Of a DNA stretch of 36,360 bases, positions 9,201 to 18,844 are shown piece after piece. Positions within the stretch are counted from its first letter, which is position 1; every line of letters begins with the position of its first letter. The stretch covers positions 1 through 36,360 of the forward strand of contig JABDIV010000070.1 in NCBI GenBank assembly GCA_013003555.1. Reading direction: 5' to 3'. This DNA is from Flavobacteriaceae bacterium. GTDB lineage: Bacteria; Bacteroidota; Bacteroidia; Flavobacteriales; Flavobacteriaceae. The notes under the pieces were generated by a model. The model did not search any database and had not been told where the DNA came from. It saw only the letters and a program-made list of their open reading frames with translations. The position numbers and the translations under genes were made by a program.

Positions 9201-10782
9201 TAAAACGCGGAATTCAACACCGTATGTCGGACTCATTTCACCACCGCCGCATCACGATATATATTCTATAGAAGACCTTTCACAACTTATATACGACTTG
9301 AAGGCGGCAAACCACAAAGCCAGGATCAATGTGAAACTGGTTTCGGAAATAGGTGTTGGCACAGTAGCTGCCGGTGTGACTAAGGCCAAAGCCGATGTTG
9401 TTTTGATTTCGGGCTATGACGGGGGAACGGGAGCGTCCCCGTTAACCTCATTGAAGCACGCGGGATTGCCATGGGAATTGGGTGTTTCTGAAGTTCAGCA
9501 AACCTTGGTTATGAATGATTTAAGAGATCGTATCGTCGTGGAGTGTGATGGACAATTAAAAACAGGCCGTGATGTTGCCATTGCCTGCCTACTGGGTGCT
9601 GAAGAGTTCGGATTTGCCACGGCTCCTTTAGTTGCATCAGGTTGCATTATGATGCGGGTCTGTCATTTGAATACCTGCCCGGTTGGTATTGCCACGCAGA
9701 ATCCCGACTTGAGAAAAAAGTTTAATGGAACACCCGAACATGTTGTTAATTATATGTTTTTTGTGGCTCAGGAATTGAGAGAGATAATGGCTAGCCTTGG
9801 ATTTAGAACAATCGATGAAATGGTGGGTCAGGTTCAAAAATTAGACCGTAACAATGCTATCGAACATTATAAGGCTTCCGGCCTTGACTTAAGTCCGATT
9901 TTACACCAGGTTGATGGCTCTCATTCCGCTAAGCTCTACTGCGCAAATCCACAAAACCTTTGCCTGGAGGACCACCTGGATCATAAAATACTAGAATTAG
10001 CACACCCTGCTATTTTTAGAAAAGAAAAAACATATTTAGAGTTCGAGATTACGAATCGAGACCGTGCCGTAGGCGCTATGATAAGCAACGAAATATCAAA
10101 GATCTATGGTGCCAATGGCTTGCCTCAAAACACACTGAATCTCAAATTTAAAGGATCAGCTGGTCAAAGTTTTGGAGCCTTTAGTGCAGGCGGCCTGAAT
10201 ATGGTCATCGATGGGAATACAAATGATTATCTGGCTAAAGGGCTTTCTGGGGCAAAGATAGTTGTTAAGGTTCCAGAAGAAAGCACGATCATTCCGCACG
10301 AGAATGTGATTACAGGAAATGTTTGCCTCTATGGAGCAACATCCGGTGAAGTTTATATTAACGGTAAAGCGGGTGAGCGATTCTGTGTGAGAAACTCAGG
10401 AGCAAAGGCCGTCGTTGAGGGAATAGGTGACCATGGTTGTGAGTATATGACCGGTGGGATCGCAGTAATACTCGGTGCTGTTGGTCGAAATTTTGGTGCA
10501 GGTATGAGTGGCGGAATTGCCTATGTTTTGGATGAAACTGATTCCTTTAAAATAAATTGTCAGAATAAAGACCTCAACTTGCTTAAAGTTGTTGAAGAAT
10601 CAGATGTCAATTGCTTACGAGAATTAGTTGAAAATCATTTCAATGCCACAATGAGTCCGCTCGCGCAGAAAATCCTAGAACGTTGGGAGTCATATCTTCC
10701 AAAATTTACCAAGGTGTTTCCTGAAGAATATAAACGCGCTCTTGAGCGACTTAAAGATCAATCCGCTATTATTAATAAGTAG
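6274..10782 (+). CDS. gltB: Glutamate synthase (NADPH) large subunit
   Basis: A 1502-residue GOGAT alpha subunit of full length. It converts glutamine and 2-oxoglutarate to two glutamates with GltD. Domains in order are an N-terminal class-II glutamine amidotransferase whose nucleophile is Cys17, a central linker domain (about 470-760), the FMN-binding synthase barrel (about 815-1185) and the C-terminal GXGXG beta-helix (about 1260-1450). Cys1124, Cys1130 and Cys1135 in the GCIMMRVCHLNTCPVG segment are the [3Fe-4S] ligands. The propeptide before Cys17 is only 16 residues, against roughly 36-42 in Azospirillum and E. coli. A five-codon ORF (6264-6281) overlaps the start. gltD follows after 5 bases. 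Confidence 0.97.
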   Translation: MLKKQGLYSPEFEHDNCGAGFICSLKGEKSNTIIHKALQILEKLEHRGAVSADGKTGDGAGILIDIPHQFFIEVCDFELPEQGTYAVSNVFLPRSGNQRDYCIEVLESACIEEGFKILGWRDVPRNSSVLGEIALKTEPCISQFFVAWQGEDINDLEFQRRLYAARKKAEHKISRSNLAERTFFYLPSFSTKTLIYKGLLLPQDINVYFEDLNDSRVITKLALVHQRFSTNTFPTWDLAQPFRYMCHNGEINTLRGNISRMLSNEELMESEFCGGPISDIFPIVMPGKSDSASMDMVVELLLMTGRSLPEVMMMLVPEAWEKNPQMPIDKRSFYEYNSCLMEPWDGPASIPFTDGNYIGAVLDRNGLRPSRYSVTKDGYVIMSSEIGVIDIDPKNIHSHGRLEPGKMFLVDMIEGRIVEDMEIKTAIAQKHPYNDWLENNMIHLADISPKKGRISHEEDPLDIRQLVFGYTKEDLDTIIKPMSLIAKEPIGSMGNDTPLAVLSERPQLLYNYFKQVFAQVTNPPLDGIREELVTDISLTLGSDHNIFEIAPKHCQKLKIQNPIISKHDLDKIKNYSDNPNFKVATIPMLYEVEKGFSELEKVLEQMIVTASDYIDSGHNVLILSDRNVNKNQAPIPALLACSYVNHGLHKLRKRSRVSLIIESAEPREVHHFAMLFGFGASAINPYIVNEVVQKQVIDHDLDDLDYLTAIRNYNKAVGKGVLKVMNKIGISTLNSYRGSQLFECIGISSKTINKYFPNTPTRIEGVDLVEIEKEIRFRHQHAYSSVGKINTELLPAGGEYKWRRKGERHMFNPLTVAKLQQAVRLNEPKTYKEYSKLINDQAKNLMTIRGLFEFTNLDPIPIDEVEPWTEIVKRFKTGAMSYGSISKEAHENLAIAMNRIGGKSNSGEGGEDQERFYQDSDGDCKNSAIKQVASGRFGVTSNYLAHANEIQIKMAQGAKPGEGGQLPGPKVNPSIAKTRNSTPYVGLISPPPHHDIYSIEDLSQLIYDLKAANHKARINVKLVSEIGVGTVAAGVTKAKADVVLISGYDGGTGASPLTSLKHAGLPWELGVSEVQQTLVMNDLRDRIVVECDGQLKTGRDVAIACLLGAEEFGFATAPLVASGCIMMRVCHLNTCPVGIATQNPDLRKKFNGTPEHVVNYMFFVAQELREIMASLGFRTIDEMVGQVQKLDRNNAIEHYKASGLDLSPILHQVDGSHSAKLYCANPQNLCLEDHLDHKILELAHPAIFRKEKTYLEFEITNRDRAVGAMISNEISKIYGANGLPQNTLNLKFKGSAGQSFGAFSAGGLNMVIDGNTNDYLAKGLSGAKIVVKVPEESTIIPHENVITGNVCLYGATSGEVYINGKAGERFCVRNSGAKAVVEGIGDHGCEYMTGGIAVILGAVGRNFGAGMSGGIAYVLDETDSFKINCQNKDLNLLKVVEESDVNCLRELVENHFNATMSPLAQKILERWESYLPKFTKVFPEEYKRALERLKDQSAIINK

Positions 10783-10787
10783 TAATT

Positions 10788-12254
10788 ATGGGAAAAATAA
10801 CAGGATTTTTAGAAATCGATAGAAAAGTTGAAACCTATCGTCCAGTTGAAGAGCGAATTCGCCATTACGAGGAATTTACGGAGCCGCTTGAGAAGAAACA
10901 AATTAAAGATCAGGGTGCGCGATGCATGGATTGTGGCATACCCTTTTGTCATAGTGGTTGTCCGCTAGGGAATTTGATCCCTGATTTCAATGACCTTGTG
11001 TATAAAGGAAAGTGGAAAGAGGCAGCCAGCATACTTTTATCGACGAATAATTTTCCCGAGTTTACCGGTCGTCTTTGTCCGGCACCATGCGAGGAAGCTT
11101 GTGTATTGGGGATTAATGAAGATCCGGTAAGTATTGAAAATATAGAAAAGAACATTATAGAGATAGCGTTTGAATCTGGATGGATCACGCCAGAGCCTCC
11201 GGTTAAACGAACCGGGAAATCTGTAGCAATCATCGGCTCTGGCCCTGCTGGTTTGGCTGCTGCCCAACAACTGAATCAGGCCGGACACCATGTAACCGTA
11301 TATGAACGGGATGAAAAACCCGGAGGACTGCTCCGATTTGGCATTCCTGATTTCAAATTGGAAAAACGTATTATCGATCGTCGGTTGAAAATTATGGAAG
11401 CCGAAGGAATAACCTTTAAAACAAATGCTCATGTCGGTAAAACTGTAAATGTAGAATCGATTAAGAGTAAACATGATGCTATTTTATTAGCTGCCGGGTC
11501 TGCGGAAAAAAGGACTATTCCAATTAAAGGCACGCATTTACATGGGGTTCATCAGGCTATGGATTTTTTATCGCTGAACAATCGTTTTGTTGATGGATCT
11601 GTTCCCGAGGAAAAAATCATTTCGGCAAAAGATAAAAATGTTATTGTTATCGGAGGTGGAGACACCGGATCGGATTGCATTGGAACCTCGAATCGCCATG
11701 GCGCAAAATCAGTGACAAATTTTGAGATATTGAACAAGCCCAATTCGTCACGCCCGGCCCATCAGCCCTGGCCATACTGGCCAATGCGGTTGCGCACCAG
11801 TTCATCACATCAAGAAGGGGTAGAACGCTTCTGGAGTATTTCGACCAAAGAATTCCTCGGTGATAAAAAGGGAAATTTGGTCGGTCTAAAAACAGTAGAG
11901 GTGGATTGGAAGATGGAAAAAGGGAAACGACCTCAACTAATAGAAAGGCAAGGATCTGAAAAAGTTTGGGAATGTGATCTGGTACTCCTGGCATTGGGCT
12001 TTACCGGTCCTGAAAAAACCCTTGTTGAGCAGTTTGGTTTAAATACAGATTTCCGAACAAATGTGATGGCTTCAGAAAAGGACTATAAAACCAATGTTCC
12101 GGGTATTTTTGTAGCCGGTGATATGCGAAGAGGTCAGTCCTTAATTGTATGGGCAATTTCCGAAGGCCGGGAAGCGGCACATCATGTAGATTCTTTTCTT
12201 ATGGGAGAATCTGAGCTGCCTTTAAAAGGAGACGGCGACCTGCCAAGGGTTTAG
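10788..12254 (+). CDS. gltD: Glutamate synthase (NADPH) small subunit
   Basis: A 488-residue flavoprotein that passes electrons from NADPH through FAD and iron-sulfur clusters to GltB. The N-terminal domain has the two cysteine groups expected for [4Fe-4S] clusters: Cys46, Cys49, Cys54 and Cys58, then Cys97, Cys101 and Cys105. The FAD dinucleotide fold shows GSGPAG at 150-155 and the NADPH fold GGGDTG at 289-294. AGDMRRGQSLIVWAISEGR near the end is the usual FAD-binding tail. It starts 5 bases after the gltB stop and is surely cotranscribed. Confidence 0.96.
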   Translation: MGKITGFLEIDRKVETYRPVEERIRHYEEFTEPLEKKQIKDQGARCMDCGIPFCHSGCPLGNLIPDFNDLVYKGKWKEAASILLSTNNFPEFTGRLCPAPCEEACVLGINEDPVSIENIEKNIIEIAFESGWITPEPPVKRTGKSVAIIGSGPAGLAAAQQLNQAGHHVTVYERDEKPGGLLRFGIPDFKLEKRIIDRRLKIMEAEGITFKTNAHVGKTVNVESIKSKHDAILLAAGSAEKRTIPIKGTHLHGVHQAMDFLSLNNRFVDGSVPEEKIISAKDKNVIVIGGGDTGSDCIGTSNRHGAKSVTNFEILNKPNSSRPAHQPWPYWPMRLRTSSSHQEGVERFWSISTKEFLGDKKGNLVGLKTVEVDWKMEKGKRPQLIERQGSEKVWECDLVLLALGFTGPEKTLVEQFGLNTDFRTNVMASEKDYKTNVPGIFVAGDMRRGQSLIVWAISEGREAAHHVDSFLMGESELPLKGDGDLPRV

Positions 12255-12276
12255 TAAATTTTATATGTATAGCCTC

Positions 12277-12307
12277 TTTTGTCAATTGCAATGAAGCTTT
12301 GACAAAA
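12277..12307. repeat. Inverted repeat after gltD
   Basis: TTTTGTCAA (12277-12285) and TTGACAAAA (12299-12307) can form a 9-bp hairpin with a 13-base loop, 23 bases past the gltD stop. It may stabilise or help end the gltBD transcript. It is followed by A residues, not T, so it is not a standard plus-strand intrinsic terminator. It could instead be an operator for the ilv operon, whose start is 170 bases further on. Confidence 0.5.
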
Positions 12308-12476
12308 AATAATTAAAAATACCTGTCTTTTGGGCATCATAAATAATATTATTTAACATTCAGATAATCAAGATGTTACGTTATTTTTTAAAGAACTGGA
12401 TTTAAATTGTCTCAAAATCACTCAAAAGATGAATTCTGCTTAAGAATTACCTTAGTTTCCTCAAACAAATCGATGT

Positions 12477-13370
12477 ATGTATTATAATGAAAACAGTTTT
12501 ATCTGTTTGAACGGAAAATTTGTTAAAGCCAACGATTCTCATGGAAGCCTATATAGCCAGACCCTTCATTATGGTAACGGGGTATTTGAAGGTATAAGAT
12601 CGTACAAAACCGATGCGGGAACTAAAATATTTCGAGCCGAAGAACATTATCAAAGGCTTCTCTTTGGAGCTGATGTAATGAGCATTCCCTTTGAATATAA
12701 TACGACCGCATTGATTGACCTTAGCTATAAGCTCCTGGAGTTAAACAACCTGACCGATGCCTATATCCGGCCGATTATAACAACACCCCCAAGTATGGGC
12801 CTATTAACGCCAGATCGATCTGATTTGATCATCCAATGCTGGTACTGGGATAAACTTATGGGTGACGGACTTGTTAAGGTCATGACGTCATCCTACCAGC
12901 GACCCAATCCAAAGTCATGTGTGGTTGAAGCTAAAGTTACCGGTCATTATGTGAATTCCATCCTCGCGAAAAATGAAGCCAAAAAAGCAGGCTTTAAGGA
13001 AGCGCTGCTTTTAGATATGAACGGGAATGTTGCGGAATGTTCTGGGGCCAATATCTTCATGGAAAAGGATGGCGTGTTGTATACACCGCCAAAGGGTCAT
13101 ATTATGGCAGGAATTACTCGTTCGGTTGTCATGGAAATTTGTAAAGATGAGGGCATCCAAGTGGAAGAACGCTTTTTTAATCTTGAAGAACTGAAACGGG
13201 CCGATAGCGCCTTTGTTACCGGAACAGCAGCTGAAGTTGCTGGATTGGCCTCACTCGATGATTATAATTTCCCCTTAAATTGGACAGATTCATTAGGAAA
13301 ACGATTATCTGATCTTTACCAACTGGAAGTGCTCGGTAAACGATCGAAACATGTGTCAAAAGTATTATGA
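12477..13370 (+). CDS. ilvE: Branched-chain amino acid aminotransferase
   Basis: A 297-residue fold-IV PLP aminotransferase. It swaps amino groups between glutamate and the 2-oxo acids of Ile, Val and Leu. The PLP lysine is Lys153 in [11 protein letters not shown]. The N-terminal [11 protein letters not shown] segment and the ECSGANIF and GITRSVV segments are family hallmarks. The start at 12477 is preceded four bases upstream by another ATG in a different frame that stops after four codons. It is the first gene of the ilv operon, and its stop overlaps the ilvD start (ATGA), which indicates translational coupling. Confidence 0.95.
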   Translation: MYYNENSFICLNGKFVKANDSHGSLYSQTLHYGNGVFEGIRSYKTDAGTKIFRAEEHYQRLLFGADVMSIPFEYNTTALIDLSYKLLELNNLTDAYIRPIITTPPSMGLLTPDRSDLIIQCWYWDKLMGDGLVKVMTSSYQRPNPKSCVVEAKVTGHYVNSILAKNEAKKAGFKEALLLDMNGNVAECSGANIFMEKDGVLYTPPKGHIMAGITRSVVMEICKDEGIQVEERFFNLEELKRADSAFVTGTAAEVAGLASLDDYNFPLNWTDSLGKRLSDLYQLEVLGKRSKHVSKVL

Positions 13371-15046
13371 TTGAATTGAATAAATATAGCAAAACAGTTA
13401 CTCAGGATCCGACTCAACCGGCGGCTCAGGCGATGCTTCACGCGATCGGCCTGACGGCAGAGGATTTTAAAAAACCGTTCGTCGGTATTGCCAGTACCGG
13501 TTATGAAGGCAATCCGTGTAACATGCATTTAAACGAACTCGCAACACATGTTAAAAAAGGCACACAAAATGCTGACGTTATAGGTCTGATTTACAATACA
13601 ATTGGCGTTAGCGACGGTATATCAATGGGTACTCCGGGGATGCGTTACTCGTTACCTTCGCGTGATCTAATTGCGGATTCCATGGAAACCGTGGTACAAG
13701 CTATGAGCTATGACGCTTTGATAACTGTTGTTGGATGTGATAAAAATATGCCAGGCGCATTAATGGCCATGATTCGATTAAATAGACCATCTATATTGGT
13801 ATATGGAGGTACGATTGATTCGGGTTGTCATGCCGGAAAGAAATTAGATATCGTTTCAGCCTTTGAAGCATGGGGTAGCAAAGTTGCAGGAACCATGTCG
13901 GAAGGTGACTATCAGCAAATCGTTGAAAAAGCCTGTCCGGGAGCTGGAGCCTGCGGGGGTATGTATACAGCCAATACTATGGCATCAGCCATTGAGGCTC
14001 TGGGGATGGCACTTCCATATAATGCTTCAAATCCGGCCACAGGAAAAGAAAAGACAATTGAATCGATCGCCGCAGGAGAACAGATACGCGTTCTATTGGA
14101 GCGTGACATTAAGCCATCGGACATAATCACAAAAAAATCTCTTGAAAATGCGATTCGATTTGTCACAGTGCTTGGGGGATCTACCAATGCGGTTCTGCAT
14201 TTTTTAGCTATTGCTCGAGCAGCTAATATTGAATTCACCCTAAAGGATTTCCAGAGAATAAGTGATGAAACACCTTTTTTGGCCGATCTTAAACCAAGTG
14301 GTAAATATCTTATGGAAGACCTTCACAGTGCCGGTGGAGTTCCGGGTGTATTAAAATATTTGCTTAAAAAGGGGTTGTTACACGGCGAATGTTTAACAGT
14401 AACCGGTAGAACACTGGCTGAAAATCTTCTTGAGGTTGATGACCTCCAGGCAGATCAGGATGTCATCAAACCAATTGAATCACCGATCAAGGAAACAGGT
14501 CATATTCGAATCCTTTACGGAAACCTGGCAGAACAGGGAAGCGTAGCTAAGATAACCGGGAAAGAAGGCCTGTTATTCAAAGGCAAAGCCCGGGTGTTCA
14601 ATAGTGAATATGAGGCGAATGACGGTATCAAAAATGGGCTCGTTAAAGACGGCGATGTTGTGGTGATTCGCTATGAAGGTCCGAAAGGCGGGCCGGGCAT
14701 GCCTGAAATGCTTAAGCCGACAGCCGCAATTATGGGAGCCGGATTAGGGCAAGGTGTTGCTTTGATCACAGATGGCCGGTTTTCAGGTGGAACTCATGGT
14801 TTTGTTGTTGGTCATATTACACCGGAAGCACAGGAAGGTGGCACCATTGCATTGGTTGAAAATGGTGATGAAATCCTAATCAATGCTGAACGAAATACGA
14901 TTGACCTGAACGTACCTGATTCTGATTTGATTGAAAGAAAAAAAAGGTGGTCACCACCAAAATTAAAGACAAGTCGAGGCGTACTCTATAAATATGCAAA
15001 AACGGTATCATCGGCCTCTGAAGGCTGTGTGACCGATGAATTTTAA
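13367..15046 (+). CDS. ilvD: Dihydroxy-acid dehydratase
   Basis: A 559-residue iron-sulfur dehydratase of normal length. It converts 2,3-dihydroxy-isovalerate and -methylvalerate to the 2-oxo acids of the valine and isoleucine pathways. Cys51 (NPCNMH), Cys124 (GCDKNMPG) and Cys196 ([12 protein letters not shown]) are the expected cluster ligands. The last two motifs are the two family signatures, and [14 protein letters not shown] sits near the C-terminus as usual. The ATG overlaps the ilvE stop by four bases, and ilvB follows after nine bases. Confidence 0.97.
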   Translation: MIELNKYSKTVTQDPTQPAAQAMLHAIGLTAEDFKKPFVGIASTGYEGNPCNMHLNELATHVKKGTQNADVIGLIYNTIGVSDGISMGTPGMRYSLPSRDLIADSMETVVQAMSYDALITVVGCDKNMPGALMAMIRLNRPSILVYGGTIDSGCHAGKKLDIVSAFEAWGSKVAGTMSEGDYQQIVEKACPGAGACGGMYTANTMASAIEALGMALPYNASNPATGKEKTIESIAAGEQIRVLLERDIKPSDIITKKSLENAIRFVTVLGGSTNAVLHFLAIARAANIEFTLKDFQRISDETPFLADLKPSGKYLMEDLHSAGGVPGVLKYLLKKGLLHGECLTVTGRTLAENLLEVDDLQADQDVIKPIESPIKETGHIRILYGNLAEQGSVAKITGKEGLLFKGKARVFNSEYEANDGIKNGLVKDGDVVVIRYEGPKGGPGMPEMLKPTAAIMGAGLGQGVALITDGRFSGGTHGFVVGHITPEAQEGGTIALVENGDEILINAERNTIDLNVPDSDLIERKKRWSPPKLKTSRGVLYKYAKTVSSASEGCVTDEF

Positions 15047-15055
15047 TAATAGTTT

Positions 15056-16789
15056 ATGGAAACAAAAACTGTGAAAGAAAGCAATAAGAAAGAAACGGTA
15101 ACAGAACGTATCAGTGGAAGCGAAGCTTTGATCAAATCATTGCTTGCCGAAGGTGTTGATGTTTTATATGGTTATCCCGGAGGAGCAATAATGCCTGTAT
15201 ATGATGAATTGTACAAATACCAGGACAAGATTCATCATGTTTTAACACGACATGAACAAGGCGCAACACATGCCGCCCAGGGTTATGCGAGAATTTCAGG
15301 TAAAGTGGGTGTGGCTATGGCCACTTCTGGTCCGGGAGCGACGAATTTGATCACGGGTATTGCAGATGCTCAGATCGACTCGACACCCATCGTTTGTATA
15401 ACAGGTCAGGTCTATTCACATCTTTTGGGAAGTGATGCATTCCAGGAAACCGATATTGTGGGTATATCAACCCCGGTTACCAAATGGAATCACCAGATCA
15501 CAAGTGCAGGAGAAATTCCTGAAGTTATTGCAAAAGCTTTTTTTATCGCGAAAAGTGGACGTCCAGGCCCGGTTTTAATCGATATTACTAAAAATGCTCA
15601 ACTTGAAGAATTCGATTTCTCTTATAAGAAATGTGAACGGGTGAGAAGTTATAAACCTGCGCCCAAAGTAGATCCTCAAAAAGTGAAAGCCGCTGCAACC
15701 TTGATTAATGAGGCCAAAAAACCATTAATCGTATGGGGTCAAGGTGTAATTCTTGGTGAGGCGGAAGAGGAACTGAAAACGCTGATTGAAAAGGCCGGTA
15801 TACCGGCCGCATGGACTATTTTAGGAGCCTCTGCTATTCCAACATCGCATCCCCTTAATGTGGGTATGGTCGGCATGCATGGAAATTATGCACCCAATGT
15901 GCTAACCAATGAATGTGATTTGCTTATTGCCATAGGTATGCGATTTGACGATCGCGTAACAGGTTGTTTAGAAAGATATGCCAAACAAGCGAAAATCATT
16001 CATTTCGAAATTGATCCCGCTGAAGTGGATAAAAATGTTAAAACCGATATAGCGGTATTGGGCAATGCGAAGGAAAGCCTTTCAATGCTTCTTCCCGGGA
16101 TTAAACAAAACAGCCATAAACAGTGGTTGCAGAAGTTCAAGGACTTATATGCGATTGAATTTGAGAAAATTATTAAACACGACCTTAATCCAACGAAAGA
16201 AGGTCTGACCATGGGAGAAGTGATCCGGGCCATTAACGATCAATCAGATGGCAATGCCGCGGTGGTTTCCGATGTGGGTCAACATCAAATGATCGCCTGT
16301 CGTTATGCCAAATTCAATCAAACAAAAAGCAATATTACCTCCGGAGGATTAGGCACCATGGGATTTGCTCTACCGGCAGCAATCGGAGCAAAAATGGCAG
16401 CACCTGATCGAGATGTGGTGGCCGTTATTGGAGATGGCGGCTATCAAATGAACATACAGGAACTGGGGACCATTTTTCAAACAAAGGTTCCTATTAAAAT
16501 AGTTGTTTTAAATAATAATTTTTTAGGTATGGTCAGACAGTGGCAGCAGCTTTTCTTCGACAAGCGTTATGCCTCAACCGAATTGACAAACCCCGATTTT
16601 GTCAGTATTGCAAAGGGATACTATATAGATGCAAAGCGAGTTACAAAACGGGAGGAATTGACTGCTGCCATTTCTGAGATGATGGCATGCAAAGACGCCT
16701 ATTTCCTGGAAGTATGTGTTGAAAAAGAAGATAATGTATTCCCTATGATACCCTCAGGTGCTTCGGTATCTGATATAAGATTAGAATAA
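15056..16789 (+). CDS. ilvB: Acetolactate synthase large (catalytic) subunit
   Basis: A 577-residue thiamin-diphosphate enzyme making acetolactate or acetohydroxybutyrate from pyruvate. The catalytic Glu67 lies in TRHEQGATHAAQGYAR. GDG at 459-461 followed by NNN near 487-489 forms the ThDP/metal motif. The usual three-domain order (Pyr, FAD-linked middle, PP) is complete. A charged tail of about 18 residues rich in Lys, Glu and Thr precedes the conserved start of the fold. The regulatory subunit gene begins two bases after its stop. Confidence 0.96.
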   Translation: METKTVKESNKKETVTERISGSEALIKSLLAEGVDVLYGYPGGAIMPVYDELYKYQDKIHHVLTRHEQGATHAAQGYARISGKVGVAMATSGPGATNLITGIADAQIDSTPIVCITGQVYSHLLGSDAFQETDIVGISTPVTKWNHQITSAGEIPEVIAKAFFIAKSGRPGPVLIDITKNAQLEEFDFSYKKCERVRSYKPAPKVDPQKVKAAATLINEAKKPLIVWGQGVILGEAEEELKTLIEKAGIPAAWTILGASAIPTSHPLNVGMVGMHGNYAPNVLTNECDLLIAIGMRFDDRVTGCLERYAKQAKIIHFEIDPAEVDKNVKTDIAVLGNAKESLSMLLPGIKQNSHKQWLQKFKDLYAIEFEKIIKHDLNPTKEGLTMGEVIRAINDQSDGNAAVVSDVGQHQMIACRYAKFNQTKSNITSGGLGTMGFALPAAIGAKMAAPDRDVVAVIGDGGYQMNIQELGTIFQTKVPIKIVVLNNNFLGMVRQWQQLFFDKRYASTELTNPDFVSIAKGYYIDAKRVTKREELTAAISEMMACKDAYFLEVCVEKEDNVFPMIPSGASVSDIRLE

Positions 16790-16791
16790 TT

Positions 16792-17319
16792 ATGAAGGAA
16801 GAGATAAAGAAATTCACTGTTTCGGTCTATACCGAAAATAACATCGGCTTGTTAAACAGGATATCTGCTATTTTTCAAAGGCGGCATATCAATGTAGACA
16901 GTTTGAATACATCAGCCTCGGAAATCGAGGGCGTTTCACGTTTTACCATCGTGGTTCAGATCACAGAAACACGGATGAAAAAGATCATCGGGCAAATCGA
17001 TAAGCAAGTTGAAGTGATCAAGGCCTATTATCATACCGATGAAGAAACTATTTACCAGGAATCGTGTTTGTTCAAGATCAAATCTGATTTGCTTTTTGAA
17101 GAACGTCAGATACAAAACATAATTAAGGAAAGTGATGCGAGAATCGTTACGGTAAACCGGGAATTTTTCGTATTGGAAAAGTCGGGGAGACGTAATGAAA
17201 TTGATCTTTTACATCGCGATTTGAGTGCCTTCGGAATCATGCAATTTGTGCGTTCTGGACGTATTGCTGTTACGAAAGATGAAATGAAAATAACCGAAAT
17301 GCTTGAGGCATTTCATTAA
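16792..17319 (+). CDS. ilvN: Acetolactate synthase small (regulatory) subunit
   Basis: A 175-residue partner of IlvB. The N-terminal ACT domain (about 8-82) opens [20 protein letters not shown] and continues with the conserved [10 protein letters not shown]. The second half is the usual ALS_ss_C domain. ACT domains of this family bind valine and mediate feedback inhibition. The length matches the long IlvH/IlvN type. It sits two bases behind ilvB, with ilvC 19 bases later. Confidence 0.94.
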   Translation: MKEEIKKFTVSVYTENNIGLLNRISAIFQRRHINVDSLNTSASEIEGVSRFTIVVQITETRMKKIIGQIDKQVEVIKAYYHTDEETIYQESCLFKIKSDLLFEERQIQNIIKESDARIVTVNREFFVLEKSGRRNEIDLLHRDLSAFGIMQFVRSGRIAVTKDEMKITEMLEAFH

Positions 17320-17338
17320 AAATATACATTTAATAATC

Positions 17339-18841
17339 ATGGCAAATTATTTTAATTCACTTACCCTGAGAGAGAAATTAGATCAACTTTCAAAATGTCG
17401 GTTTATGGAATCGTCTGAGTTTGAAAATGGTGTTTCAGCCCTAAAAGGCAAAAAGGTTATCATCGTTGGTTGCGGTGCCCAGGGCTTAAATCAGGGCTTA
17501 AACATGCGGGATTCCGGATTGGATATTTCCTATGCCTTGAGAGATCAGGCCATACGTGAAGGCCGTCAATCCTATAAGAACGCGACATCAAACGGATTTA
17601 ATGTTGGAACATATAATGAATTGATTCCTCAGGCCGACCTGGTTTTGAATCTTACACCCGACAAGCAACATGCCAATGTCGTTGAGGCGGTGATGCCATT
17701 GATGAAAAAGGGAGCCACACTGTCGTATTCTCATGGATTTAATATCGTTGAAGAGGGCCAGGAAATCAGAAAAGACATTACTGTGATAATGGTCGCACCC
17801 AAATGCCCGGGAACAGAGGTTAGAGAGGAATATCTAAGAGGTTTTGGCGTTCCTACACTGATCGCTGTACACCCTGAAAATGATCCGGAAGGAAAGGGTT
17901 GGTCCCAGGCCAAGGCTTATGCAGTGGCAACCGGTGGTCATAGAGCTGGCGTGTTGGAGTCTTCATTTGTTGCTGAGGTAAAAAGCGACCTTATGGGTGA
18001 ACAAACCATACTTTGTGGGGTATTACAAACGGCATCCATACTGTGCTTTGATAAGATGATTGAAGAAGGCATCGAGGCGACTTATGCTGCAAAATTGATT
18101 CAATATGGTTGGGAGACCATTACAGAAGCATTAAAACATGGAGGCATTACGAATATGATGGACCGTTTGAGTAATCCTTCCAAGATTAAGGCATTTGAGC
18201 TTTCAGAAGAACTGAAAGAAATAATGAAACCGCTTTTCCAGAAACATATGGATGATATTATGTCTGGAAAATTTTCATCAACTATGATGGCCGATTGGGC
18301 TAAAGATGATGCCGATCTTTTGAACTGGCGGGCAGCAACGGCCGAAACAGCTTTTGAAAAGACCAAGGCAACTTCCGATCATATCTCAGAACAGGAATAT
18401 TTTGATCACGGAACCTTAATGGTCGCCTTTGTCAGGGCCGGCGTGGAATTGGCATTTGAAACTATGGTTGAATCAGGTATAATCGAGGAATCGGCATATT
18501 ACGAGTCCCTTCACGAATTACCCTTGATCGCAAATACGGTAGCCAGAAAGAAATTATTTGAAATGAATCGTATTATTTCTGACACGGCAGAATATGGATG
18601 CTATCTGTTTGATCATGCTTGTAAACCCCTTCTGAATAATTTCATGGAAGGTGTTGAGTCATCGATCATTGGAACGGCTTTTTCCAAATCGAATAGTGTA
18701 GATAACAAAGACTTGATTAAAGTCAATGACGCCATTCGAGAGCATCCGATAGAAGCGACAGGAAAGGTTTTACGCGAAGCGATGACCGCCATGAAGGTGA
18801 TACGATCAGAGAAAAAAGCAACACAAGCTATTTTAAATTAA
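17339..18841 (+). CDS. ilvC: Ketol-acid reductoisomerase, class II (long form)
   Basis: A 500-residue enzyme that rearranges and reduces acetolactate to dihydroxy acids using NADPH and magnesium. I start it at 17339 ([14 protein letters not shown]), which aligns with the E. coli IlvC start. The longer reading from 17303 would overlap ilvN and adds 12 residues without family support. [11 protein letters not shown] at 43-53 is the dinucleotide loop. The duplicated C-terminal knotted domain makes this the class II form rather than the 330-residue class I. It lies 19 bases after ilvN and three before ilvA. Confidence 0.96.
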   Translation: MANYFNSLTLREKLDQLSKCRFMESSEFENGVSALKGKKVIIVGCGAQGLNQGLNMRDSGLDISYALRDQAIREGRQSYKNATSNGFNVGTYNELIPQADLVLNLTPDKQHANVVEAVMPLMKKGATLSYSHGFNIVEEGQEIRKDITVIMVAPKCPGTEVREEYLRGFGVPTLIAVHPENDPEGKGWSQAKAYAVATGGHRAGVLESSFVAEVKSDLMGEQTILCGVLQTASILCFDKMIEEGIEATYAAKLIQYGWETITEALKHGGITNMMDRLSNPSKIKAFELSEELKEIMKPLFQKHMDDIMSGKFSSTMMADWAKDDADLLNWRAATAETAFEKTKATSDHISEQEYFDHGTLMVAFVRAGVELAFETMVESGIIEESAYYESLHELPLIANTVARKKLFEMNRIISDTAEYGCYLFDHACKPLLNNFMEGVESSIIGTAFSKSNSVDNKDLIKVNDAIREHPIEATGKVLREAMTAMKVIRSEKKATQAILN

Positions 18842-18844
18842 TTT

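Noticed and set aside
12255..12476. Possible ilv leader peptide before ilvE
   Set aside because: The short ORFs here (MYSLFCQLQ, MLRYFLKNWI, MNSA) have no run of Ile, Val or Leu codons and no hairpin followed by a U-run, unlike the arg leaders.
17303..17338. Longer ilvC start
   Set aside because: It overlaps the ilvN 3' end and adds 12 residues not present in class II reductoisomerases, which begin MANYFN.
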